Of a DNA stretch of 64,000 nucleotides, positions 29,301 to 37,710 are shown in pieces. Every line of letters starts with the position of its first letter. Position 1 is the stretch's first letter. Under the pieces are notes generated by a model. That model was given only the letters and a program-made list of their open reading frames with translations, had not been told where the DNA came from and made no database searches. Source of the DNA: an uncultured Aquimarina sp. (GTDB taxonomy: Bacteria > Bacteroidota > Bacteroidia > Flavobacteriales > Flavobacteriaceae); assembly GCA_947503835.1 (NCBI GenBank), contig CANNFM010000008.1, positions 62,001 to 126,000 of the forward strand. Direction: 5' to 3'. The position numbers and the translations under genes were made by a program.

Positions 29301-31228
29301 ATAATCTTAAACAATCCTATGTGTACAATTATGATGTACTTGATCAATTAACCGATGCCAGTTATTTGTCTGGTGATGTATTGGGCAGAGTATCCTCTTA
29401 CAAGTTTGAGGTTCATAACATAAGATATGATCAAAATGGAAATATTACTCGTTTAAATCGTAATGGACTTAATGGGGCAGGAAACCCTGCTAATCCAGAC
29501 TCTAAAGCGTTTGATATTTTGTCCTATACATATAGTTCTGAACAAAGTAATCAATTGACCTCTATAACAGATACAGGAGATAAAACGGCCGGTTTTATTG
29601 ACGGTAATACCTCTGGTGATGATTATGAATATGATGATAATGGTAACCTAATCAAAGATCTTAATAAAGGAATCAATCTAATTGAATATAATCATTTGGA
29701 TCTGGTAGAAAAAATAACCTTTGTCAATGGCAAAAGTATACAATTTACCTATGATGCATCTGGTAGAAAATTAGCTAAAGTTTTTGTGGGTGACAGCAAT
29801 ACAAGCACAACAGAGTACTTAGGAGGTTTCCAATATCAACAAGGGCAATTGCAGTTTTTCCCTAATGCAGAAGGGTATGCTTATAAGGATGATAGCAACA
29901 CCTTTAAATATACCTACATCTACTCTGACCAGTTAGGAAATAATAGGGTAAGTTATAGTGACGCCAATGCCGATGGTACCATTAGTACTAATGAGATTTT
30001 ATCAAACAGCAACTATTATCCTATGGGTAGTATCCTAGAGGGCGAATTTAATGCCTCTGTAGCTTCTAATTTTAATTATAAGTTTCAAGGCAAAGAACTA
30101 CAATTAGATGGTAATGTTCGCTTATATGATTTTGGCTCTCGTATGTACGAACCAACTGTGGGTCGATGGTTTAATGCCGATCCTCAAAATCAATTTTATA
30201 GCCCTTATCTAGCAATGGGCAATGGTTATATCATCACAGTAGATCCAGATGGAGAATGGGTCCATATTGCAATAGGAGCAGTCATAGGAGGTGCGATTAA
30301 CCTTGCCGTTAACTGGGATAATATAGACAATTTTGGGGAAGGCCTTGCAGCATTTGGTACAGGAGCACTTGCTGGTGGTCTAACCGCAGCTTGTGGAGGG
30401 TGTGGTGCAGGTGCAATTGCCGCAATAGGCGCAGGAACAGGTGCGCTAACAGCAGCCACAAATAATGTAATTGGGCAAACAGGAAACGGAGTTGGATTAG
30501 GCGATGTACAATGGGGTGCAGTGGGTCAAAGTGCCTTTATAGGTGCTATTGCCGGTGGAGCCTCTTCTGTTGCCTCTACTTGGGCTACCAATACGTTAAG
30601 TGCCCCTCTTATCAACAGTTTATCTATTACAAGTCCTCTATTGCAGGGAGGAATTAATGGAACTATTGGAGGAGCTGCTGGTGGATTTATTGGAGGAGCT
30701 ACAGGTGGTTTATTGGCAACAGGAACAATAGATGGGGCAATTGACGGAGGTATCGACGGGTTAAGTTCAGGTGCTATTATTGGTCTTGGTACCGGTTTAG
30801 GGGTTTCTTATGTGAATTCTATTACTAATAAGATTAATCCTATTACTGGGAAACCCACCTCATCCAATACAAACGGTATAGAAAGACCAACCACAGAAAC
30901 TCAAAAAAGTATAAAAGCTTTTGTAAAAGATAAAAATTTAGCCAGTGGTCAAAAGAAGGTTTTGACAGAAATAGTTGATGATTATTATAAACAAATGAAA
31001 AATGGAACCTTCAACAAAAATAGTGGAGTAGCAGGCTTTGAATCTAAAGGAAAACTAATTATTACAGATGGAAATCATAGATTAAATGCAGCTATTAGAT
31101 ATGGTACTGAAACAGGTGACTATTCTTACTATAGACTTTTAATAAATAATGGAAATATTCAATCAGTTCAAAATATAAATCAGTATTTATCAAAAGATAG
31201 AATTTTTAAGTTCCCTGTATCCAACTAA
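26342..31228 (+). CDS. Secreted RHS-repeat polymorphic toxin: MopE-like repeats, DUF6443-like region, RHS core, glycine-rich segment, ParB-like C-terminal tip
   Basis: ORF 1628 aa; signal peptide; DLDGDGYGD/DCDDTNP repeats; ITYYDGLGRPIQE; FQGKELQLDGNVRLYDFGSRMYEPTVGRWFNADPQNQ...VDPDGEW core end; C-term IITDGNHRLNAAIRYG. Confidence 0.9.
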   Translation: MKKLMILIIFFSSIASFSQGHFKLHEPTIPLPPPPTTCYYPDLDGDGYGDATVNCIEIPDGITPLVTNNLDCDDTNPNVNLGGQAYYYDLDGDGFGNPNNSIFLCVFDPTLSIVTDSSDCDDTDASIGEPDTWHLDADGDFYKARPALVISPTFPPFPGGPTGPAVLIKSCSSPGSNYINANDPRLQPVFDCDDNDPSINISPTWYADTDGDGLGDPNTSRLSCNQPNGYVANNQDSCPDFASPENNCPYTPVQPSNENYVLTKTYLKALENDSEVTDNKDVNEQITYYDGLGRPIQEIAIKNNPDGKDIVQHYEYDQFGRTEKTYLPLPTNQKTGSLVTNPVSQINTYYQNKYGDTNPYAQQRFDNSPLSRVLESAAPGNDWQLSATSDSDHTTKFEYSTNSDNEIFYFNIDAINNLAMHFYYDAGELVKNIVKNENWKPGDDKLNTNEVFTDKNGRVVVEISYRKVDTTVEKLITYHVYDNFGRLRYVIPPKATKLLEPILTSKRYNDVAPFVVPLEQFTYSPNGSVSGSGNITFELTNNRVKINVQGSFNRPRRGRNGTKITQSDNIATLPVASELPDIALGNIISGPSQEAVSISIKNGKLALKDNFDYRYLTSVAGTFYSPILFKNTASTTEATTILNNLAFQYQYDAYNRQIAQKTPDKDWEYVVYDQLDRQILVQDASLKKDNLWLFTKYDAYGRAVYTGKYSSTKTRDALQLELDTFINASSNKANVEKRINSTTDIAGTPISYSNSAFPKSGIIELLSVSYFDDYNFLDSDKPITPSTIEGQTVTSRTKGLLTSAWIKTIGANTWSKRYTYFDERGRGIKTYEKNHVGGYTNSDTKLDFIGKVLYSTTTHKKDVSSELLTIKDRYDYDKSSRIISQFQKINDQPEEVLSTITYDPLGNPEEKDLGGIASSNTSLQNISYKYNIRGWLKEINDVDNIGNDLFAYKLKYNEPLEDDDAVTDGIRLFNGNVSQTIWRSKHDNLKQSYVYNYDVLDQLTDASYLSGDVLGRVSSYKFEVHNIRYDQNGNITRLNRNGLNGAGNPANPDSKAFDILSYTYSSEQSNQLTSITDTGDKTAGFIDGNTSGDDYEYDDNGNLIKDLNKGINLIEYNHLDLVEKITFVNGKSIQFTYDASGRKLAKVFVGDSNTSTTEYLGGFQYQQGQLQFFPNAEGYAYKDDSNTFKYTYIYSDQLGNNRVSYSDANADGTISTNEILSNSNYYPMGSILEGEFNASVASNFNYKFQGKELQLDGNVRLYDFGSRMYEPTVGRWFNADPQNQFYSPYLAMGNGYIITVDPDGEWVHIAIGAVIGGAINLAVNWDNIDNFGEGLAAFGTGALAGGLTAACGGCGAGAIAAIGAGTGALTAATNNVIGQTGNGVGLGDVQWGAVGQSAFIGAIAGGASSVASTWATNTLSAPLINSLSITSPLLQGGINGTIGGAAGGFIGGATGGLLATGTIDGAIDGGIDGLSSGAIIGLGTGLGVSYVNSITNKINPITGKPTSSNTNGIERPTTETQKSIKAFVKDKNLASGQKKVLTEIVDDYYKQMKNGTFNKNSGVAGFESKGKLIITDGNHRLNAAIRYGTETGDYSYYRLLINNGNIQSVQNINQYLSKDRIFKFPVSN

Positions 31229-31240
31229 CATCATAAGCAA

Positions 31241-31825
31241 TTGAAAAACAAGGTTATACTAAATATAAATGAAGATAAGTCAGAGGAAAAACTCTTTCTT
31301 AATGAGAATTACGAACTTTCTCTTGGAAGGTTATATCTTGTTCTATCGCCTATTGAAATGGTAGAAGAATTAATCTTATTAAATTCTAATATAAAAATTG
31401 ATATACAAAGAATTTCGATAATCAATAGTTATACAAACCTAATAAAAGTAGATGTTATTAAACCATTAAATTATTTCGGTGAAAGCATATTTTCAAGAAA
31501 AGAAATAATTAATCTTTTTAAACATTTTTCCTTAATAAATAAGGATAGAAAAACATTTTATTATGAAAATGATTCCATGAATTTAGTAAAAATATTCTCT
31601 CTTAATGAATTGACAAAAAAAGATGTGCTTTTTATTAACTCAGTTGGAATAGGATATGATGAAATTATCCAATTGCTTAATCTATCAAATCAAATAATAA
31701 AAAAGAACAATAATAAAACCATAATATTTGTTCATTCAAATTTTAAGTCAACAAAAAAAATTACAATCAAAGAAGTTAGTGATAGTAACTTAAAAATAAT
31801 GACAGAACTAATAAACAGGTTTTAA
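31241..31825 (+). CDS. Hypothetical protein, candidate immunity protein for the upstream RHS toxin
   Basis: ORF 194 aa, TTG start, 12 bp after the RHS stop, no recognised family; inferred from gene order only. Confidence 0.5.
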   Translation: MKNKVILNINEDKSEEKLFLNENYELSLGRLYLVLSPIEMVEELILLNSNIKIDIQRISIINSYTNLIKVDVIKPLNYFGESIFSRKEIINLFKHFSLINKDRKTFYYENDSMNLVKIFSLNELTKKDVLFINSVGIGYDEIIQLLNLSNQIIKKNNNKTIIFVHSNFKSTKKITIKEVSDSNLKIMTELINRF

Positions 31826-31843
31826 AAAAGAAATCAATAAAAA

Positions 31844-34800
31844 ATGAAAAATATACTAACAACAATAATAATACTCAGTAGCACCTTTATGTTTGCTCAA
31901 GAAGGTGTAGACATTATTACGCCACAACAATCCCCATTTAATTCGGGGCAAAATATAGAAGGATGGGTACAAGGATCAATCAATGAACCTACTGGTAAAG
32001 TTGCTTTTTCTGTACCCTTGGCATCCGTTAATGCCAGAAACGTTTCGTATCAAGTAGCACTAGGATACAATGGGCAATCTGCTTTTGATATAGGATCTTA
32101 TACAAATAAGTATGCGCCAACAAGTACAGTAGGTGTAGGCTTTAACCTATTTGTGCCTAAAATTGTTGTAGATAATAAAAATACGGCAACCAAAGAAGAT
32201 GACACCTTCTACTTACAAGATGGAGCAAGCAATAGCAAGTTACATTGTATCAATAGAATTAATCCGGGGAATTTTGAAGGAAAAGAAATATGGGAGTTTG
32301 AAGCTCAGAAATATACCCCCTGGAAAATTCAATATTATAAGAGCGAGAACTATTTCATTACTGTAAATCCTCTCGATCCTTTTGAAATAAGAACAAGGTC
32401 ATTGGACTATTGGGTAATTACAACCGATCAGGGAATCGTTTACTATTACGGTCAAACACAAAATGCAAGAGAAAATAAAGTTGCTTGGGGTAATTGGATC
32501 GGAAGTTCTTTTAGTCCAGGAGGAAAAAGAGAAACCATCGTTTGGAATGTATCAAAAATACAGGATCAGTGGAATAATAACTTACAATTCGAGTATGACC
32601 TGCAAGAAAGTACCATAGGGGGTGTAATACAAACCGAAGCCTCTTATCTTAAGAAGATTATTTCCTCTACCGGAGAACGAATTCAGTTTACCTATGAGGA
32701 CAAAAATAGTTCAGAATATTATGAACCTCATATTGAAAAATCAGAACCAGACGCTTATCAAGAACGATATGAGAAAAAGGCACTACGCTATGTAGATTCT
32801 TACAATAGCAATAATGGTTTGATTCATCGATTTGGCTTGGCATACTCAATGCAAGACAACAATGCTCCTTCTGATAAAAAACGATATTTACAAAGCGTTA
32901 CACAAGAAAATAGTTTAGGGGAAGTATTGCCTGGTAAAAGTTTTGAATACTACACTTCGGGAGCCTTTAAGGGCGGTCTTAAAAAGATAAATTATCCGCT
33001 TGGTGGATCTATAACATATACGTATAAAGATCAAGCACTTTTTACCAATAGTGCTAATAACTATACTGGAGAAACGATAAACAATACAGGGTATTACTAC
33101 TATGCCATGATGACTAAAGATAACTATGTGCTAACACTTTACAAATCCCAAACCGCCGAAAACGGAAAACATACTTTTAAAGTCAATCGAAGTAGCTGGA
33201 ACGGAGAAAATTGGATAGAAAATGAGTTCGTGTTTTCCTATAAAATCACTGATGATTATCCCAACGGAAACAATTGGTTAGAAAACTTTCAAACCTTATT
33301 TGGAAAAAATTATTATGGTTTTTTATATCATGAAGGTACTAATGCCAAGTTAGACTTATTCCATTTATCACCAGATGGTCACAATTGGATACATACTTCT
33401 AATCATTTCATTGATGTAGATGGTAGCGCTCCTAGCTTTATTTCTGGAGAGGATTTTGTTGCTATTGGATGTCATGAAAATGGTAAATTATATACGTATA
33501 CCTGGGATGGTAATTTTTCCTGGAAATCTAAAGTTATTGAACAAAATGCTGGTAGATTCTATTATGGTGGAACCAACAATTTTATTATTAGCTTAAATAG
33601 AAAAATTGTAGATGCTTTTCCGAATATAGAACGAGATTATATTACCAACGCGGTGCATGAGGACTATTACTATATTCATTATTTAAATATAGAAAATGAA
33701 TGGGAAAGTAAGTCTTGGTCTGCATCAGCAGACCCATATATTCACGGAATTGAAAAAGCAAGTTATCTATATCCCGAAAATGCCATGAGTGGTTTTGTCC
33801 CTGATGATAACCCAGAGTTATTTCTAAGATGGGATACTAACTATAACCTATTACCGCCAGATAATGTATTAGGCGAATATAATGATCAAAATCCATTGAT
33901 AACCACATACACAGGTATGTTTACTCTTCAAAGTTGGTTTTATCAAAATCCAATTAAATTTGCACGATTTAATGGCTCAAAATGGAATGTTTTTTCTCCA
34001 ACCTCTTCCTCCGCTTATTATGCAAAACCCGCCTACGGAGAAGATATTATGACTTTTCAAAATCATAGAAATAACAAAAATGCTTCATATGCTCTGTATA
34101 ATCCTAACACCGATGAATGGCAGCAGTCTGATTTAAATAGTTATCCTTGGTATTCTTCTAATAATAAACTAACAAGTACAAATAAAGAATTTTTAATCGC
34201 TGGAAATAATATTTACCTATTTCCTAATACTTCCAGAATACCTCAACAGTATTTAACTTTAGCATATGATAATGTATTTGTTCACACAGACGGTATTGAT
34301 CACGCATTTACAAAACTAGCTACCCATGATGTAAATGGCTCTAGTGCTTCCGAAATTTTTAAACAAGGTTTATATCTCTACATGAACAAATATAAAGATC
34401 AACTCACAGGTATAGATATGGGTAAAAAATTTCATATGTCTGGCCCATATAAATTTGCAGGTAGAACTCCTTTTATTAGTCCAAATTCTATGTATTTAAG
34501 AAGTGAAACTTCTTCTGATGATACTTTTAATCGCTATATATATCGTATTATTGAGGATAAGGTTGATAATTTGGTGGCGGATATTGTTGTTGATAAAGTT
34601 GAGATCGATAATGATAAGGGCGAAGTACGTAAAACTCAATACACATTTAATGATCCAAGTCCAAATCCAAGTAATACTACAACATTCTATGCTAATGTTA
34701 TTATAGAAAACAAGGGATATGGTAGTGGCTCTATTGGTAAAGTAGAGAAAAAATACAATAACGGATCTGTAGATCAAAGACTTACAGGCTTGCTATTAGA

Positions 34801-35629
34801 AGAACGAGTAAAAAACACCGCTAATGCTACAGTAAGTCTTAAAACCAATTTATGGAAGAGGTTTAACAAATCGTCGAGAAGTTATACTATAAAATTAGCA
34901 AAACAAACGGATACTCAATATTTCAACGGTAAAGGCGTCACAAATGTAGTAGAAAACACATATACTGCTCCTTACTACCTAACCACTAATACAAAAAGAA
35001 CAAATAGTGCCGGGCAAGTAGAAGAATCAAGAACTAGGTATGCTTACTCCCAATATTCATTTATGAACAGTGGTAATTATCTAAGTCAACCTTATGAAAT
35101 TACTAATACCTTAAATGGTGTAATAACCTCTATAGGTCGAACTATTTGGATAAAAAATACTAATAATAAAGTATATGCTTCACAAATTTGGTCAGGGACA
35201 TCTACTTCTAATCTTAGAAAGTCCTATGAAGTATCTAGAATTAATTCCTATGGTCAGGTAGAAGAATCAAACAATGGGAAAAATCAATATAATACCATTA
35301 TCTATGGATATAATTACAGATATCCGATGATTTCAGTAACGAATACAACATATAGTAATGTTACTAGTAATCTTGATGTAAGTGTTGATGCATTGCAAGA
35401 TTTAAATAATTCGGTTTTAAAAACTGAGCTTTCAAAATTATATTCAAAATTACCAGATTCAATGACAGAAATAACATTATACGATGATGAAGGAAAAGTA
35501 AAAGAAAGAATAGATAATAGACAAGAAAGAATGAATTATTTCTTTGATAATTTTAATAGATTAGACTACATTACTGATCATGATAATAAAATTATTAAGA
35601 AAAATATCTACCATTATAAGACCGAATGA
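31844..35629 (+). CDS. SpvB/RHS-like secreted protein
   Basis: ORF 1261 aa; signal peptide; GWVQGSINEPTGKVAFSVPLASVNARNVSYQVALGYNGQ N-term; RHS/YD-type C-term MTEITLYDDEGKVKERIDNRQERMNYFFDNFNRLDYITDHDNKI. Confidence 0.8.
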   Translation: MKNILTTIIILSSTFMFAQEGVDIITPQQSPFNSGQNIEGWVQGSINEPTGKVAFSVPLASVNARNVSYQVALGYNGQSAFDIGSYTNKYAPTSTVGVGFNLFVPKIVVDNKNTATKEDDTFYLQDGASNSKLHCINRINPGNFEGKEIWEFEAQKYTPWKIQYYKSENYFITVNPLDPFEIRTRSLDYWVITTDQGIVYYYGQTQNARENKVAWGNWIGSSFSPGGKRETIVWNVSKIQDQWNNNLQFEYDLQESTIGGVIQTEASYLKKIISSTGERIQFTYEDKNSSEYYEPHIEKSEPDAYQERYEKKALRYVDSYNSNNGLIHRFGLAYSMQDNNAPSDKKRYLQSVTQENSLGEVLPGKSFEYYTSGAFKGGLKKINYPLGGSITYTYKDQALFTNSANNYTGETINNTGYYYYAMMTKDNYVLTLYKSQTAENGKHTFKVNRSSWNGENWIENEFVFSYKITDDYPNGNNWLENFQTLFGKNYYGFLYHEGTNAKLDLFHLSPDGHNWIHTSNHFIDVDGSAPSFISGEDFVAIGCHENGKLYTYTWDGNFSWKSKVIEQNAGRFYYGGTNNFIISLNRKIVDAFPNIERDYITNAVHEDYYYIHYLNIENEWESKSWSASADPYIHGIEKASYLYPENAMSGFVPDDNPELFLRWDTNYNLLPPDNVLGEYNDQNPLITTYTGMFTLQSWFYQNPIKFARFNGSKWNVFSPTSSSAYYAKPAYGEDIMTFQNHRNNKNASYALYNPNTDEWQQSDLNSYPWYSSNNKLTSTNKEFLIAGNNIYLFPNTSRIPQQYLTLAYDNVFVHTDGIDHAFTKLATHDVNGSSASEIFKQGLYLYMNKYKDQLTGIDMGKKFHMSGPYKFAGRTPFISPNSMYLRSETSSDDTFNRYIYRIIEDKVDNLVADIVVDKVEIDNDKGEVRKTQYTFNDPSPNPSNTTTFYANVIIENKGYGSGSIGKVEKKYNNGSVDQRLTGLLLEERVKNTANATVSLKTNLWKRFNKSSRSYTIKLAKQTDTQYFNGKGVTNVVENTYTAPYYLTTNTKRTNSAGQVEESRTRYAYSQYSFMNSGNYLSQPYEITNTLNGVITSIGRTIWIKNTNNKVYASQIWSGTSTSNLRKSYEVSRINSYGQVEESNNGKNQYNTIIYGYNYRYPMISVTNTTYSNVTSNLDVSVDALQDLNNSVLKTELSKLYSKLPDSMTEITLYDDEGKVKERIDNRQERMNYFFDNFNRLDYITDHDNKIIKKNIYHYKTE

Positions 35630-35680
35630 AAATATCATAATAGGTATATTCTCATAAGTAGGTAATAAGATCCGTAAAGC

Positions 35681-35715
35681 AAAAAAACAGTTATATCACT
35701 ATAACTGTTTTTTTT
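35681..35715. terminator. Bidirectional terminator-like hairpin
   Basis: AAAAAAACAGTTAT-ATCACT-ATAACTGTTTTTTTT between convergent genes. Confidence 0.8.
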
Positions 35716-35771
35716 ATGCGAAAAAATTAAATCTCATGTTTTTGATTACTGTATCAAGAATGCAAAGCAAA

Positions 35772-36146
35772 CTAAATTTTCTCCAATAAAACCTCAACGT
35801 TTTTAGTGATCACATGGCAAATATCCTTATCTACTACTATAGGATCACTTGTTTTGGTTTCATAATTGGTTTTACGTACCGTAACAATATATGTTCCTGT
35901 GCGCTCGTAAGCTCCAAAAAAGGTGTTTGATCCTGTAAAACTTTCTAACGTTTCTTTATAGTCTCCATCGGTAATAACTACCTCAACGCCTTCAACCAAA
36001 AACGCACTATCTGATGCATCTTTAACTGTAATTTCTAACCCGGGACGTGCTTCTTCTGTACAAAAAATAGGGTCTTCTGTCTTATCATCATCATTACTAC
36101 ATGCCCAACAAATAATTACTATACTAATAAAAAAAAATCTCTTCAT
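35772..36146 (-). CDS. Small lipoprotein with carboxypeptidase regulatory-like domain
   Basis: ORF 124 aa; lipobox IICWACSND; LEITVKDASDSAFLVEGVEVVITDGDYKETL...YIVTVRKTNYETKT. Confidence 0.7.
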   Translation of the reverse strand: MKRFFFISIVIICWACSNDDDKTEDPIFCTEEARPGLEITVKDASDSAFLVEGVEVVITDGDYKETLESFTGSNTFFGAYERTGTYIVTVRKTNYETKTSDPIVVDKDICHVITKNVEVLLEKI

Positions 36147-36220
36147 CTATCTATAAATTATGCATTACTACTTGTATAAAAGATGCGTTTTATAGGATAG
36201 GGTTGCGTTTTTTTAACTTT

Positions 36221-37606
36221 TTAGGAAATATATTCTTTATACACCGCAATAGGAATTAGGGCAGTCCATCCGCAGAAGTCTTTCTTAGCGGGCATGCCAT
36301 AAGAGACCAAATCCGGGGAATAGTTTTCCCAAAAAGTACCTGTTGCTTCAAAAACTTCTGCAATAGAGTTGTATGTCTTCTTTGCTAATCGTTTGGCTAA
36401 ATCATGTTGTCCACAGGCTGTTAATCCTTTTAGAACCATATATGAAGTGGGTGCCCAAACGCCACCGCGCCAATAATCTCCCCAACCCTTATAATCTATA
36501 TCATCTGCAGAAAGTGCTGGTAATGGAGTTCGCCTTCCAAACTCTTTTGGGTTTTCTAGATGTGCTAAAAATGGTTGCATTCTATCTTCGGGAACTACTT
36601 TCCCTAATAATGCCCAATACATTCCAATATGTTTACGTGGTATTTGTTTTCCGAAACCTAAATCATAATAAATTTCATCTGTTTCATTCCAACATAGTTC
36701 ATTAACTGCTTTGGCTATATTTTCATGAATTTTAGAATATCCTTCTACATCATTTGATTCATCTATAGTTTGAGCTATCGTTTTGAGTTGATCGGCAAAC
36801 ATTGCCATTTGGCATGAGAAATCTACCAACCTACCTTGTTTGTTCCATAAACCTTGCAGGGTTTTAGGGTACTCTGCGATAAAGGTGTTCAACTTTACTT
36901 CTCCGGGAGCACTCATGCTTTCCAATTTTTCACCCAATTCATGATGGGTCATCCCGTTACCGTTATTATCCCATCCTTCGGGATACCGTTGGATATTATC
37001 CATCCCCATGCCTAGAGTATCGGCATAAAATAGATGATCATCCATTTGATAGGTAGCTACCAAAAATTCAAAATTCTTTTTTAGAATTGGGTATACTTTC
37101 TTTAACCGTTCTTTGTCTTTTGTAACCGAATATATCTCTAACTCGGCAAACGCCAATAACGGGGGATTTATAGAAACAGGATGATCTTTTGACCAAAGTG
37201 GTGATCCATCATGACGATATTCTCTACAGATATATCCATCTTCTTCTATTTGATCATAAAAATTATCAAGTGCCTGGTATACCGGAAGCTCATCTAAGTG
37301 ATATTTTGCGAAGCAAACCATAAAACAGGTATCCCAAAGAAAGATATTCTGAGAAAAAGCAGCGTCAATAAATGGTTTTTTAAAAAACACTTCAGCATCT
37401 CCACCACGAACCTTTGCTTTCGTAATTTCTAAAGCTTTATCATACATTCGTTTTGATAATTCTGGGGTAACTTTAAATACAGACGGACATTCTTCTTTGA
37501 CATTAGGTGTAGCATCTTTTGTTTCATTAGTACATGCATACATTCCAGAAACACTTAATACTCCCGCGCTAACCCCCAATTTCTTTGCAAAATCTCTTCT
37601 TTTCAT
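36221..37606 (-). CDS. Trehalase/GH63 (MGH1)-like glycoside hydrolase with N-terminal secretion signal
   Basis: MKRRDFAKKLGVSAGVLSVSGMYACTNE signal; FLWDTCFM, WDNNGNGMTHHELG, YWRGGVWAPTSYMVLKGL; ORF track start 37639. Confidence 0.8.
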   Translation of the reverse strand: MKRRDFAKKLGVSAGVLSVSGMYACTNETKDATPNVKEECPSVFKVTPELSKRMYDKALEITKAKVRGGDAEVFFKKPFIDAAFSQNIFLWDTCFMVCFAKYHLDELPVYQALDNFYDQIEEDGYICREYRHDGSPLWSKDHPVSINPPLLAFAELEIYSVTKDKERLKKVYPILKKNFEFLVATYQMDDHLFYADTLGMGMDNIQRYPEGWDNNGNGMTHHELGEKLESMSAPGEVKLNTFIAEYPKTLQGLWNKQGRLVDFSCQMAMFADQLKTIAQTIDESNDVEGYSKIHENIAKAVNELCWNETDEIYYDLGFGKQIPRKHIGMYWALLGKVVPEDRMQPFLAHLENPKEFGRRTPLPALSADDIDYKGWGDYWRGGVWAPTSYMVLKGLTACGQHDLAKRLAKKTYNSIAEVFEATGTFWENYSPDLVSYGMPAKKDFCGWTALIPIAVYKEYIS

Positions 37607-37656
37607 GATAAGCCTATTTGTTTTCAGAAAGTTAAGCAATAGAACCTATTCAACAA

Positions 37657-37684
37657 AAAAAGCACCCTGTCTTGGGGTGCTTTT
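37657..37684 (-). terminator. Rho-independent terminator for the ALDH gene
   Basis: Minus-strand reading AAAAGCACCCC-AAGAC-AGGGTGCTTTTTTTG. Confidence 0.7.
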
Positions 37685-37710
37685 AACTATTTTATAAGAA
37701 AACTATCGGT

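Noticed and set aside
34496-34777. 93-aa minus-strand ORF in the SpvB-like gene
   Set aside because: Ile/Tyr-rich shadow frame of AT-rich coding DNA.
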